Assembly (NCBI GenBank): GCA_015520265.1
Contig: WAQK01000002.1
Span: 1 to 33,737 of the forward strand
Reading direction: 5' to 3'
DNA: 33,737 nt
From: Pyrodictiaceae archaeon
Lineage (GTDB): Archaea; Thermoproteota; Thermoprotei_A; Sulfolobales; WAQK01
The translations under genes and the position numbers were made by a program. Every line of letters begins with the position of its first letter. Position 1 is the stretch's first letter. The notes under the pieces are model-generated. The model did no database searches. It saw only the letters and a program-made list of their open reading frames with translations, and had not been told where the DNA came from. This document shows, one piece after another, positions 9,601 to 18,097 of the stretch.

Positions 9601-11850
9601 GGTCTCCGGGTTATGGCGTACGATCTGCGTAGGAAGAAAATTGTTCCAGTAGAGGCGGTAAGTGTTAGCCGCCATAAGGCGCCCCGGAGGTTTGTCAGGA
9701 TCACGTTCAGCAACGGGAGAACTATCGTGGTGACGCCTGAACACCCTATCGTAATATGGAAAGATGGGAAATTCGGTATAGTAAGGGCCGACATGCTGCA
9801 GGCTGGCACCATAGTGCCGGGTATAAGAGAATACCTGATAGAAAGGAGAGGCGGCGGTATATTCTCCAAGTTGGCCAAGGAATTCGGCATAGATAATCTT
9901 GAGGTCCTCGCTAGATTCATCGGGTTCCTCTTATCCGACGGCTTTGTCTACAGCAATCCTGACAACGGGTACTATGAGATCGGCTTCAGCAACACTAACA
10001 CCAGGATCATCGAAGAGTTCAAGGAGACCCTCCGCCTGATGAAATTAAAGTACTCCGAACAAGTACAGAAAACCTCAACGAGGAGAAAGAAGCCACTCTA
10101 CACTGTAAGGATAATCTCCAAGAATCTCTATAACAGCCTCGCCAAATACTTCCCAGAAATAATGCTAAAAGACCCTGAAGGAGAGGAAAGGCCTTCAAGG
10201 CATCGCCGCATCCCGGCCCTCATCTTCGAAATGCCAGAAAAAGCCAGAAAAGCCTTCCTAAACGCTTTCTTCAAGGGCGACGGATTCGTAGATAATTATA
10301 GGGTAGGGTTCGCAACATCGTCTAGTCGGCTTGCCGAGGACCTACAAGACTTACTCCTCACGCTAGGAATATACTCATACATATTCAAAGAAACTGCTGA
10401 TAGTGGCCGAACCTACTACAAGGTAATCATCTCTGGCACCGATGACATGAAGAAGCTGGCCGAAATAATAGTTGACGACGAGAGGTACCCCAGAGTAGTA
10501 AAACTCATCGATGTCTCGTCGAGAAGGAGGAACTACCGTGATGTGATGCCATACGAGCTTGCCTCAAAGCTGAGAACCCTGCTAAACGAGCTTGACATAA
10601 ACGACGGCCAAGTATCAATCCATGTTGCAAAGAGGTACAGTATGCACAGAGAGAGGATTAAAGAGTACCTAGAAGAGGTCAAACCAAGGCTAAGAAGGCT
10701 GGAAGATGCTGTTAGGCGCGGAGATATAAATACCGTCAGGAAGCTCGTAAAAATATCAGAGCTTTCCAGGGAACTCAGCACACCCTACTCGACATTGAAA
10801 TACAGGCTCCTCGTCAAGCAAGACCCCGGACTAGCCTCACTGGTACTCAGTAAAGCTAAGCATCGGATCAGTATGTTAAAACAGCTGGTCTCGGAGATAG
10901 AGCAATACGTGGACGGCAACATAAGGTTCCTGAGGGTTAAAAGCGTTGAAATCATAGAAAATACTGATTCAGAGTGGGTCTATGACATAACAGTGGAGCC
11001 CTACAACCTCTTCGCCTCGCATGGAGTGGTACTACATAACAGTGTTAGTATTGCTAAGGCTGGTATTGTGGCTAGGTTGAATGCTAGGACTACGGTGATT
11101 GCCGCTGGTAATCCTAAGTATGGTAGGTGGCTTGGCACTAATATTGCGGAGAACATCGAGTTGCCTCCGACGATTCTGTCGAGGTTTGACTTGATCTTTA
11201 TTCTGAGGGATGAGCCTCACCCGGAGCTGGATAGGAAGCTGGCGCGCCATGTTCTGAGAGTTCACAGGGAGGCCGAGTATATGAGGCCGGAGATACCGGT
11301 GGAGCTGTTGAAGAAGTATGTGAGCTATGCTAGGAGGAACGTGCATCCCAGGATGACGGAGCGCGCGGCGGAGATCATAGAGAAGTTCTTCGTTGAGCTG
11401 AGGAAGCAGGGCCTGGTGGAGGGCAGGGGCGGCAGGATGGTTGTTGTCCCTATAACGGCGAGGCAGCTTGAGGCCCTGGTGAGGCTGGCGGAGGCGCACG
11501 CCAGGATGGCGCTGAAGCCCGAGGTCACTGAGGAGGACGCGCTGGAGGCTATAAGGCTCATGATGGTGATGATGCAGGGCGTGGGCTACGACACTGAGAC
11601 AGGGATGATAGATTCCGACATCATAAGCGTGGGCATGCCGCGGAGCAGGCAGGAGAAGCTATACAGGCTCTCCGAGCTCATCAGGACCATGGTGGAGGAG
11701 AGCGGCGAGGACTGCGTCAAGCTCGCCGACCTGAAGGAGAGGGCCGAGACGCTGGGCATAAAGGCTGACGAGCTCCAGAGGCTCCTGAAAATGCTTAGGG
11801 GCAAGGGAGAGATCTACGAGCGCCGCTTCGAATGCTACGCACCCGTCTAG
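6658..11850 (+). CDS. mcm: Replicative DNA helicase MCM precursor with two inteins (GTG start)
   Basis: N-terminal MCM domain with CPVCGG zinc motif; GDPGTAK Walker A; LADGGLAAIDEIDKM Walker B; VSIAKAGIVARLNARTTVIAAGNPKYGRW; LPPTILSRFDLIFIL arginine finger; C-terminal winged helix. Confidence 0.97.
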   Translation: MSVQAVEGVVIDAKREFLLFLKTFRDRQGVLKYRERIKEMVSLKKTSVTVDLNDLYMYNPKLVSLLVRNPEPVLEAASEALREIVRQEDPVFADAVDRFFVRVKHMQTVKLRELRSEYVGRLVMVEGILVRATPVKEKLIKSVLRHVGEEGEHEFTWPPEGEMHDEFELPAECPVCGGRPPFRLVPEKSVYADWQKVVIQEKPEEVPPGQLPRSIEVILTRDLVDLARPGDRVSVTGVLKVRPVGSLKRGTGKPPIFDMYIDAVHIDVSQKLLEEVMITKEDEEKIKNLAKDPWIRKRIIASIAPGIHGHWDIKEAIALALFGGVPKQLEDGTRIRGDIHVLIIGDPGTAKSLTYSEHILVIDEKGLIDFRPIGEIVDEYMERFREKVVVRGETEELPLDAVGVRLYTVAISPVTFKPEVKRIKALIRHDAPRKVVVLKTRFGRRAIITKDHSLIGFDTATSMLAAVKPSDAFKRKMLIPVLRDLAPLRRKIAKYAEIGGRRVELDWDLGYLIGFFLGDGTVTKVSSGERIEIITTSSELAEYLARILHRKLGVRCRVYMRRGANHEQYWLILTDKKLVEWMKANCFVEVSRKTKVKGELARYKRVPKVAYNAPRSFVEGVVSGLIDSDGTIVPPGIKHGKRWRGEIVISTTSKPLAYGVSMLLTILGLQHTIRYSHTTYKGRKVQYFSIYISDPGVKQVARLIEPSKRGKIALLTAEGRSIVDRVPVSESLTRVLALLGLNSRRNGDRAFSGEVRGKIYRGYVGREYAGKILGELSKVLSDRKLAGLDDTQANIVQGILGNMQNLVMNTLITWDTIKSIEEVDIKEIEPEHNKYVYDISVEDHENFVGGLGNIFLHNSQLLQFAARVAPRGIYTSGKGSSAAGLTAAVLRDKTTGEYYLEAGALVLADGGLAAIDEIDKMRSEDRSAIHEALEQQSYHKDFEILLADGRKVRIGELVDELIKKNRDRVILGRDTEVLPVRGLRVMAYDLRRKKIVPVEAVSVSRHKAPRRFVRITFSNGRTIVVTPEHPIVIWKDGKFGIVRADMLQAGTIVPGIREYLIERRGGGIFSKLAKEFGIDNLEVLARFIGFLLSDGFVYSNPDNGYYEIGFSNTNTRIIEEFKETLRLMKLKYSEQVQKTSTRRKKPLYTVRIISKNLYNSLAKYFPEIMLKDPEGEERPSRHRRIPALIFEMPEKARKAFLNAFFKGDGFVDNYRVGFATSSSRLAEDLQDLLLTLGIYSYIFKETADSGRTYYKVIISGTDDMKKLAEIIVDDERYPRVVKLIDVSSRRRNYRDVMPYELASKLRTLLNELDINDGQVSIHVAKRYSMHRERIKEYLEEVKPRLRRLEDAVRRGDINTVRKLVKISELSRELSTPYSTLKYRLLVKQDPGLASLVLSKAKHRISMLKQLVSEIEQYVDGNIRFLRVKSVEIIENTDSEWVYDITVEPYNLFASHGVVLHNSVSIAKAGIVARLNARTTVIAAGNPKYGRWLGTNIAENIELPPTILSRFDLIFILRDEPHPELDRKLARHVLRVHREAEYMRPEIPVELLKKYVSYARRNVHPRMTERAAEIIEKFFVELRKQGLVEGRGGRMVVVPITARQLEALVRLAEAHARMALKPEVTEEDALEAIRLMMVMMQGVGYDTETGMIDSDIISVGMPRSRQEKLYRLSELIRTMVEESGEDCVKLADLKERAETLGIKADELQRLLKMLRGKGEIYERRFECYAPV
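7711..9231 (+). mobile_element. MCM intein 1 (GDPGTAK/S...HN/SQLLQF), 507 aa, LAGLIDADG type
   Basis: Starts SLTYSEHILVIDEKG; block B IITKDHSLI; endonuclease motifs LGYLIGFFLGDGTV and VVSGLIDSDGTIV; C-terminus NKYVYDISVEDHENFVGGLGNIFLHN then Ser+1; interrupts Walker A. Confidence 0.96.
9466..11040 (+). mobile_element. MCM intein 2 (EALEQQ/S...HN/SVSIAKAG), 525 aa, LAGLIDADG type
   Basis: Starts SYHKDFEILLADGRKVRIGELV; block B VVTPEHPIV; endonuclease motifs LARFIGFLLSDGFV and FLNAFFKGDGFVD; C-terminus EWVYDITVEPYNLFASHGVVLHN then Ser+1. Confidence 0.96.
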
Positions 11851-11867
11851 CCGGGAGCTGGTAGGAG

Positions 11868-14066
11868 TTGAGGATCGAAGAACTGCCCCTGGACCCCGAG
11901 GTAGTCGAGGCCCTGAGGAAGCGGGGAATAGAGCAACTCTACCCGCCCCAGGAAGAGGCTATTAGGAGAGGGCTTCTGGAAGGCAGAAACCTGGTCGTAG
12001 CAGCACCCACAGCTGCAGGGAAAACATTGATCGCCGAACTAGCCATGGTCAACACGGCCCGGAGGGGGCGCAAAGCCATATACCTTGTACCCCTCAAGGC
12101 CATAGCCTCGGAGAAGTACGCCGAGTTCAGCGAGGCGTGGAGGGGGCTAGGCATACGCACAGCCGTGAGCGTGGGGGACTATGACAGCAGCGATGCCCAC
12201 CTGGCGGGATACGACGTGATCATCTCGACCTATGAGAAGATGGACTCCCTTCTCCGCCACCATGCACCCTGGCTCGCCGACGTAGGCCTCGTAGTCGTAG
12301 ACGAGATACACTACATAGACGACCCGAAGAGGGGCCCGACCCTCGAGATGCTGGTGGCACACTTGAAAAACGTGTTACCCGAAGCCCAGCTCCTGGCCCT
12401 CAGCGCTACTATAGGCAACGTCGAGGAGTTGGCCGAATGGCTCGACGCCGAACCAGTGGTCAGCGGCTGGAGGCCCGTCCCCCTCAGGGAGGGCGTGTAC
12501 CACGGTGGCAGGATATACTATGCTGACGGCCAGGTGGAAACGGTGCCCGGAGCCACGGGCAACGCGCCCCGAGACCTGGTTAACGACACCCTCAGGAAGG
12601 GCGGCCAAGCACTGGTCTTCGTCAACTCCAGGAGGAGGGCCGTGAGCCTGGCATCTCTCCTTGCAGACACCGTCTCGAGACACGTGGACCCCCGGGCAGC
12701 AGCCGAGTACGCCGACATGCTGAGGAGGGAGAGCGAGTCCAGGGAGCTGGCCAAGCTGCTCGGCAGCCTGGTGGAGAGGGGCGTAGCCTTCCACCATGCT
12801 GGCCTCTCCTACGTGGAGCGTAGGATCGTCGAGGAGGCCTTCCGCAATAACGCGGTCAAAGCAGTGGTAGCCACGCCTACCCTCGGAGCCGGCGTCAATC
12901 TCCCGGCCAGGCGCGTTGTCATAGACTCGTACACCAGGTACGAGGTGGGCCTGGGCAGGATGCCGATAAAGGTGATGGAGTACAAGCAGTTCGCTGGCAG
13001 AGCCGGAAGGCCCGGATACGACGAAGTGGGCGAAGCCATACTAGTGGCGTCCAGGAGCCACGAGGTGGACGAACTCCTCGAGAACTATATATTCCAGGAG
13101 CCCGAGCCCGTCTACTCCAAGATGGGAACCGGGCCCGCCGTGAGGAGCCACGTGCTGGCAGCCATAGCCAGCCACGGCTACCGGACCAGGGAGGACTTGG
13201 ACCGCCTCATGGGGCTAACCCTCTACGCCAGCCAGTACGGCACCCGCAGGCTGGCCGAAAGGGTTGACAGGACCCTCAAGTACCTCGTCGAGAAAGGCTT
13301 CGTCGAGGAGAGCGGGAGAACCCTGGCTCCCACACGTCTAGGCCTAAGGGTCTCCGAGCTCTACATAGACCCGCGCACCGCTGAGACTGTGCTGAGGGGC
13401 CTAAGGCTCGACAGGCCCAAAGCCACAGCACTAGGATACCTGCACCTGATAGCCATGACCCCCGATATGCCCAGGCTTCCCCTCAGGTCGGGCGACTACC
13501 GGAGGCTCGAAGCCCTGCTCGACGCCCACTACCCCGAGCTGATCCTGAGACCCGAGGACGTGGAGATCCTGGACCGTGAAGATTACCGGGAATACCTGGC
13601 CGCCCTGAAAACAGCCCTGATGCTGTCAGACTGGATCAACGAACTCGATATGGACACACTGCTGAAAAGATACGATGTGGGGCCCGGAGACGTGAGGGCT
13701 TACGCCGAGACGGCGGCATGGCTCGCCTACGCAGCGGCGGAGCTCTCCAGGCTCGAGAAGCCCGACAAGTACCCTGACCTGTCCAACCTCCACCTAAGGG
13801 TTAAGCACGGCGTCAAGGAGGAGCTGCTCGAACTAGTCAAGGTCCCCGGCATAGGCAGGGTGAGGGCCCGCCGACTCTACGACGCAGGAATCAGAGGCGT
13901 GGAAGACCTGAGGAGAGCCGACCCGGTAAGGATCCTCTCCATAGCCAGCATAGGCCCCGAGACCCTGAAGAGGATCCTCGAATACGTCGGCTCCGACAAG
14001 CCGGCCCCGCAGACGGGCGGGCAGAGGAATGCCAGGAGGAGGGGCAATCTCCTCGACTATATGTAG
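11868..14066 (+). CDS. hel308: Hel308-family superfamily 2 DNA helicase (TTG start)
   Basis: PPQEEAIRRGLLEGRNLVVAAPTAAGKTLIAELAM, VVVDEIHYI, LSATIGNVEELAEWL, FAGRAGRPGYDEVGEAIL, C-terminal HhH VKVPGIGRVRARRLYDAGI. Confidence 0.93.
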   Translation: MRIEELPLDPEVVEALRKRGIEQLYPPQEEAIRRGLLEGRNLVVAAPTAAGKTLIAELAMVNTARRGRKAIYLVPLKAIASEKYAEFSEAWRGLGIRTAVSVGDYDSSDAHLAGYDVIISTYEKMDSLLRHHAPWLADVGLVVVDEIHYIDDPKRGPTLEMLVAHLKNVLPEAQLLALSATIGNVEELAEWLDAEPVVSGWRPVPLREGVYHGGRIYYADGQVETVPGATGNAPRDLVNDTLRKGGQALVFVNSRRRAVSLASLLADTVSRHVDPRAAAEYADMLRRESESRELAKLLGSLVERGVAFHHAGLSYVERRIVEEAFRNNAVKAVVATPTLGAGVNLPARRVVIDSYTRYEVGLGRMPIKVMEYKQFAGRAGRPGYDEVGEAILVASRSHEVDELLENYIFQEPEPVYSKMGTGPAVRSHVLAAIASHGYRTREDLDRLMGLTLYASQYGTRRLAERVDRTLKYLVEKGFVEESGRTLAPTRLGLRVSELYIDPRTAETVLRGLRLDRPKATALGYLHLIAMTPDMPRLPLRSGDYRRLEALLDAHYPELILRPEDVEILDREDYREYLAALKTALMLSDWINELDMDTLLKRYDVGPGDVRAYAETAAWLAYAAAELSRLEKPDKYPDLSNLHLRVKHGVKEELLELVKVPGIGRVRARRLYDAGIRGVEDLRRADPVRILSIASIGPETLKRILEYVGSDKPAPQTGGQRNARRRGNLLDYM

Positions 14067-14068
14067 TC

Positions 14069-15118
14069 TCAGAGCTCCCAAAAACTGGAGAGCATCCTTC
14101 TAGCCCTACCTACATACTCCACGTATCTCCTCGACCCCCGGCCGGGGTGCGGCTCCCTGTAGATGGGCTCGTCCATCTGACCTGCCAGGAAGTTCTGAAC
14201 GGCACGCGGTAGCGCGGATACGTTGTAGCCGCCCTCAAGCACCGCTCCTAGGCCGCGCCCCGTGATCCTCCGGGCCGCCTCCAGCAGTGTGCGCGAGATA
14301 CTCCAGAACCCCTGCAGCGACACGGAGAGATCCGCTATAGGGTCCGCGTGATACGCGTCGAAACCGGCTGAAACCAGGATCAGCTCGGGTCCATACTGCT
14401 CCAGCAGGGGAACCACTATCCTCTCGAACGCGTAGCTGTAGCCGTCATCGCTGGTTCCCGGAGGCAGGGGCACCGCCACGTTGAACCCCCTGCCATCACC
14501 CTCGCCCAGCTCCTCCGGGAAGCCCCTGCCGGGGAAGAAGCCCCTGGGGTCCCGGTGAAGGCTGATGTATAGCACAGAGTCGGTGTCATAGAACGTGTAA
14601 GCAGTACCGTCGCCATAATGTGCGTCGAAATCAACTATAGCGAGCCTCGACACGTGGCCCTCCACGAGTAGCTTGGCAGCCGCTATGGCGATGTTGTTGA
14701 AGATGCAGAACCCCGAGCCCCGCCGAGGGTAGGCGTGATGCCCGGGCGGACGGACAGCGGCCAGCACTATGGTGTAAGCGTTGTGGAGGGCCAACATGGC
14801 TGCCTGGATGGCGGCGCCCACTGCATGTGTAGCGGCGTCCCAGGTGCCCTCCGAGACGTAGGTGTCGGGGTCCAGCATAGTGGTGTAGCCCAGCTTGGAG
14901 TAGTTCTCGATAAGCGAGACATACTCGTGTTCATGAACGAGCAGAATTTCCTCCACCGACGCAGGCCTAGGCTTCACGACGTGCACCTCGCCGCCCAGCT
15001 CGTCGATTATGGCCTTTACCCTCTCTCTGGATTCTGGATGCCCTCTCGGCTCCTTGTGCCGCAGGAAAACCTCATCTACAATGACGGCTACAGGCTTCTC
15101 TCCGGCCAAACCATACAC
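14069..15118 (-). CDS. Histone deacetylase / acetylpolyamine amidohydrolase family protein (GTG start)
   Basis: AAVRPPGHHAYPRRGSGFCIFNNIAIAA, LAIVDFDAHYGDGTAYTFYDTDSVLYISLHRDP, SAGFDAYHADPIADL. Confidence 0.92.
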   Translation of the reverse strand: MYGLAGEKPVAVIVDEVFLRHKEPRGHPESRERVKAIIDELGGEVHVVKPRPASVEEILLVHEHEYVSLIENYSKLGYTTMLDPDTYVSEGTWDAATHAVGAAIQAAMLALHNAYTIVLAAVRPPGHHAYPRRGSGFCIFNNIAIAAAKLLVEGHVSRLAIVDFDAHYGDGTAYTFYDTDSVLYISLHRDPRGFFPGRGFPEELGEGDGRGFNVAVPLPPGTSDDGYSYAFERIVVPLLEQYGPELILVSAGFDAYHADPIADLSVSLQGFWSISRTLLEAARRITGRGLGAVLEGGYNVSALPRAVQNFLAGQMDEPIYREPHPGRGSRRYVEYVGRARRMLSSFWEL

Positions 15119-15141
15119 CGCTATACCTGTTGCGGAAAGAC

Positions 15142-15148
15142 TATAAAT
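15142..15148. promoter_or_regulatory. Putative shared bidirectional TATA element (tataaat) between the HDAC-like gene and the small + strand gene
   Basis: Centre about 27 nt from the GTG at 15118 (-) and about 28 nt from the in-frame ATG at 15173 (+); no other strong AT-rich box in the spacer. Confidence 0.45.
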
Positions 15149-15154
15149 CCTTCA

Positions 15155-15439
15155 ATGCATGTCAAGGGGTGGATGGGTGTACGGGTGATGGCTGTGTCGG
15201 AGGAGACGGGAAGGTCGAGATACGTGGTGGTCGTGGGTGACAAGGAGATAGAGATCAACGAGGATGTCCTCAACATTCTCCACGAGTACGTCCACACCCC
15301 CATGTCCCTGGAGAAGCTTGCCGAGAAGCTGGGCCTGGAGAACTGGGAACAGGCCTACGAGTTCATCAAGAAGGTGCCTGCCTGGATAATATGGACCCCG
15401 CCCAGCCTCTGGAAGATCAAGCGCATGGCCCAGAGCTAA
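15155..15439 (+). CDS. Conserved-looking small protein of unknown function (start may be 15173 or 15188)
   Basis: Compact acidic/hydrophobic protein SRYVVVVGDKEIEINEDVLNILHEYVHTPMSLEKLAEKLGLENWEQAYEFIKKVPAWIIWTPPSLWKIKRM; promoter-like TATA upstream. Confidence 0.75.
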   Translation: MHVKGWMGVRVMAVSEETGRSRYVVVVGDKEIEINEDVLNILHEYVHTPMSLEKLAEKLGLENWEQAYEFIKKVPAWIIWTPPSLWKIKRMAQS

Positions 15440-15548
15440 GTTAGCTGCCAGTGTTTTTAACACTACAGCGGTTTTCTCCGATAGTTAAGAGATAAATACC
15501 TAGCACCACATTATCGATCCGAGGCCCCGCCCAGGGGAGGTAACCCTC

Positions 15549-16604
15549 ATGCAGGTCAGGGTTGCACTGCTGCTGGCACTATTGATAGCCACGGCTTCTC
15601 CCCCAATCCTAGTGGGAGCCACAACCACCACGCCCGTAGACCAGGTCTGGACGCGGCACGCACCCATAGTTGGCAACCTCACCCTCACACCTGAGGAGCT
15701 GGAGAAGATACTAGGCTCCATTCTCAACACCACGGTAGCCGATCCGAGACTGGCGGAAATACTGGGCGACATGAACGCCAGCCTGGCCACTGGCGACGCC
15801 GAGGGCTACAACAACGCCTCCGCCCGGCTCCAAGAGTACCTGACCCGGCTGTCGCAGGAAGGCCAGCCCATAGACATTGCACTGGACCCCGCGATGCTGG
15901 AGAAGCTGGCGCTCCTAGCCTCGACAACCATGCAGGACGGCACCGAGGCCAACGCCGACCTGAACCTCTACGCATCCTTCTTGGAGCAGCTCATGGAAAG
16001 CGGGCTGCTGGGCGAAGCCGAGCCCCTGGGCGGCGAGATCACGCAGCAGGACATACAGCAGACGCTGGAGAATATGGGCCTCGACACCTCTAGGGCAGCG
16101 CAGGAGGAGACGCCCATTGACGTGGCCAAGAGCCCCCCTCCACTGCCCTCGGCCAGCCTCCCCTCGGCGCCAAGCATCTCGACCCAGGGCATAAAGTTGC
16201 AGCTCATGACCGTGTTCAAGATAGTGGCCCTTTTCGCCGCCCTCCTGGTGGTCTCCTACCTAGCCTACATTAACCGTCACAAGCTGCTCCAAGTGACGGA
16301 GAGTATTACAAGCCGTGTCACCGCGCGAGCCAAGACATGGGCCGCTCAGAGGGCCCGCACCCCGCGCGAGGCAGTGATAAGGTGTTTTGAGGCCCTCGTA
16401 TCAGCCGCAGCGAGGCTGGGCTATCCGAAGAATCGGTGGGAGACGGCGCGCGAATATGCTGCCCGACTGGCATCCAAGGGTCTAGGCCCCTTGGCGCTAA
16501 AAGTCGCCAAGCTCTACGAGAAGGCCAGGTTCTCCAACCACGAGGTCACGTGGAAGGACGTTGAGGAGTGCGTGTCCTGCGTCAGGGAGGTGGCCTCCAG
16601 GTGA
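15549..16604 (+). CDS. Signal peptide/TM protein with C-terminal DUF4129-like domain
   Basis: N-terminal hydrophobic signal, TM segment TVFKIVALFAALLVVSYLAYI, C-terminal AVIRCFEALVSAAARLGYPKNRWETAREYAARL...ARFSNHEVTWKDVEEC pattern; SD-like ggggaggt upstream. Confidence 0.7.
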   Translation: MQVRVALLLALLIATASPPILVGATTTTPVDQVWTRHAPIVGNLTLTPEELEKILGSILNTTVADPRLAEILGDMNASLATGDAEGYNNASARLQEYLTRLSQEGQPIDIALDPAMLEKLALLASTTMQDGTEANADLNLYASFLEQLMESGLLGEAEPLGGEITQQDIQQTLENMGLDTSRAAQEETPIDVAKSPPPLPSASLPSAPSISTQGIKLQLMTVFKIVALFAALLVVSYLAYINRHKLLQVTESITSRVTARAKTWAAQRARTPREAVIRCFEALVSAAARLGYPKNRWETAREYAARLASKGLGPLALKVAKLYEKARFSNHEVTWKDVEECVSCVREVASR

Positions 16605-18097
16605 GGTTCCGTAGCTTCGCAATAGCCCTCATGCTTGTAGGCCTCGTGGCTGCCCTATACTCCGCGCCCAAAACCCTGTTCATAAGCCTAGTGTTCGAGG
16701 GAACCCCTGCACCCTACAATACGGGGTGGACTGGGACAAGCGAGCTGGCCCGCCTGCTCAGGGAGCAGGGCTACATCGTCTACGCGCCCACCACATGGGA
16801 CCGCCTAGAGGACATAGTGTGGAGAGGGAACCACTCCCGCTACATATTAGTGTTCGTGTCGCCCGAGAAGCCTATAACCAGCTACGAGGCTCGCCGGGTA
16901 GTCTCTATGCTTCCTGCCTCCAACGTATCCATACTCGTAGCCGATGAGGAGACCACATCCAACGAGCTGCTCAGCTACTTCGGGGCTAGGGTTACCGGTG
17001 AGAAGCTCCAGGCCCCCGATGGGTCGGGCTACGTCTACGCCTCGGTCACTGTACCCGCCGACGGAGATACAGAGACATACCTGCTCCAGCTGAGCATAGC
17101 ATCCAGCGTTGAAGTGAACCTCTTCGGCCCGCCGAAGAGACCGACACTCCTCGGAGTTGAGGTCGAGAGTATATCCTTAGCCCAGGGCAACGTGATTGTA
17201 GGCGCCTTCGCCAGATACGCTTATCCCCGCACAGAGGGCAGGATAGCGGTGTTCGGGGACGGCACCATATTCCTGAACACTGCGCTCAGACACTCAACAC
17301 CCACAATGAACTACACGGACTTCGCGCTCAAGGTTTTCTCCTCCCTATCCATGGGAGCCTCGCCCCCAGAGGTGGCGGTAGTCTTCGACACCTCCCACTA
17401 CCATACCAACCTGCCCAACATAACAGGGGAAATGAAGCCCGAGGAGATGCTGAAAACCTACGTACAGGCACCGCTACCCATAGTGATACACCCGTCCATG
17501 CTGGTGTTCCTAGCCATATGGCTCCTAAGGTCTCTTGAAACCCTGTACTTCGAAACGCTCTCCACAAACCCGGCCATAGGTGTGCCTATAGTGGCCGTGA
17601 TATCTTACCTGGTGTACCGCAGGGTTAAGGGTAGCATGGGGGCCCAGATAGTGGACGACGATGTGGTTAGAACCGTCGAGGAGACCAGCATTGTGGCTGA
17701 GACAGCCCTCCGTACAAGGCTACTCAAGACCGCCAAACTACCCCGCCGCGAGGCCCTTGAAGCTCTCTACAACCTGTCCATAACTGTGGATCACCTGCTC
17801 GAAAAACACCTAAATGTGACCCTGCGCGAACTGGCCGAGAATCCCGAGGCCCTTCAAGCCGCTGCCCGCGTCCTCCAGGTGGAGCCTGAGAGGCTTCACA
17901 GGCTAGCCTCCAAACTGGTTATCCTGAGGGAGAGGTATGAGGGTGTGAGAAGGTTCACACCCATAGTTTTCAGGTGGAATGCTTTGGTGAGAAAAATGGT
18001 GTACGAGTCGGAGAGCATATTAGAGAAGTTAGGCTATACGCTTACAGGAGAAAAGGAGGGTTATAAGGGTGTAGAATATGGAGTTAGAAAATACTAG
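16601..18097 (+). CDS. DUF4350-like membrane-anchored protein (GTG start inferred at 16601)
   Basis: N-terminal [27 protein letters not shown]..., [21 protein letters not shown], internal TMs; GTGA overlap with the upstream gene. Confidence 0.7.
   Translation: MRFRSFAIALMLVGLVAALYSAPKTLFISLVFEGTPAPYNTGWTGTSELARLLREQGYIVYAPTTWDRLEDIVWRGNHSRYILVFVSPEKPITSYEARRVVSMLPASNVSILVADEETTSNELLSYFGARVTGEKLQAPDGSGYVYASVTVPADGDTETYLLQLSIASSVEVNLFGPPKRPTLLGVEVESISLAQGNVIVGAFARYAYPRTEGRIAVFGDGTIFLNTALRHSTPTMNYTDFALKVFSSLSMGASPPEVAVVFDTSHYHTNLPNITGEMKPEEMLKTYVQAPLPIVIHPSMLVFLAIWLLRSLETLYFETLSTNPAIGVPIVAVISYLVYRRVKGSMGAQIVDDDVVRTVEETSIVAETALRTRLLKTAKLPRREALEALYNLSITVDHLLEKHLNVTLRELAENPEALQAAARVLQVEPERLHRLASKLVILRERYEGVRRFTPIVFRWNALVRKMVYESESILEKLGYTLTGEKEGYKGVEYGVRKY

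Noticed and set aside
11556-11580. atgatggtgatgatg resembling a C/D-box sRNA C box
   Set aside because: Within the MCM coding sequence (LMMVMMQ); no D box or promoter support. The similar gtgatgatgattgg near 21511 is also coding.
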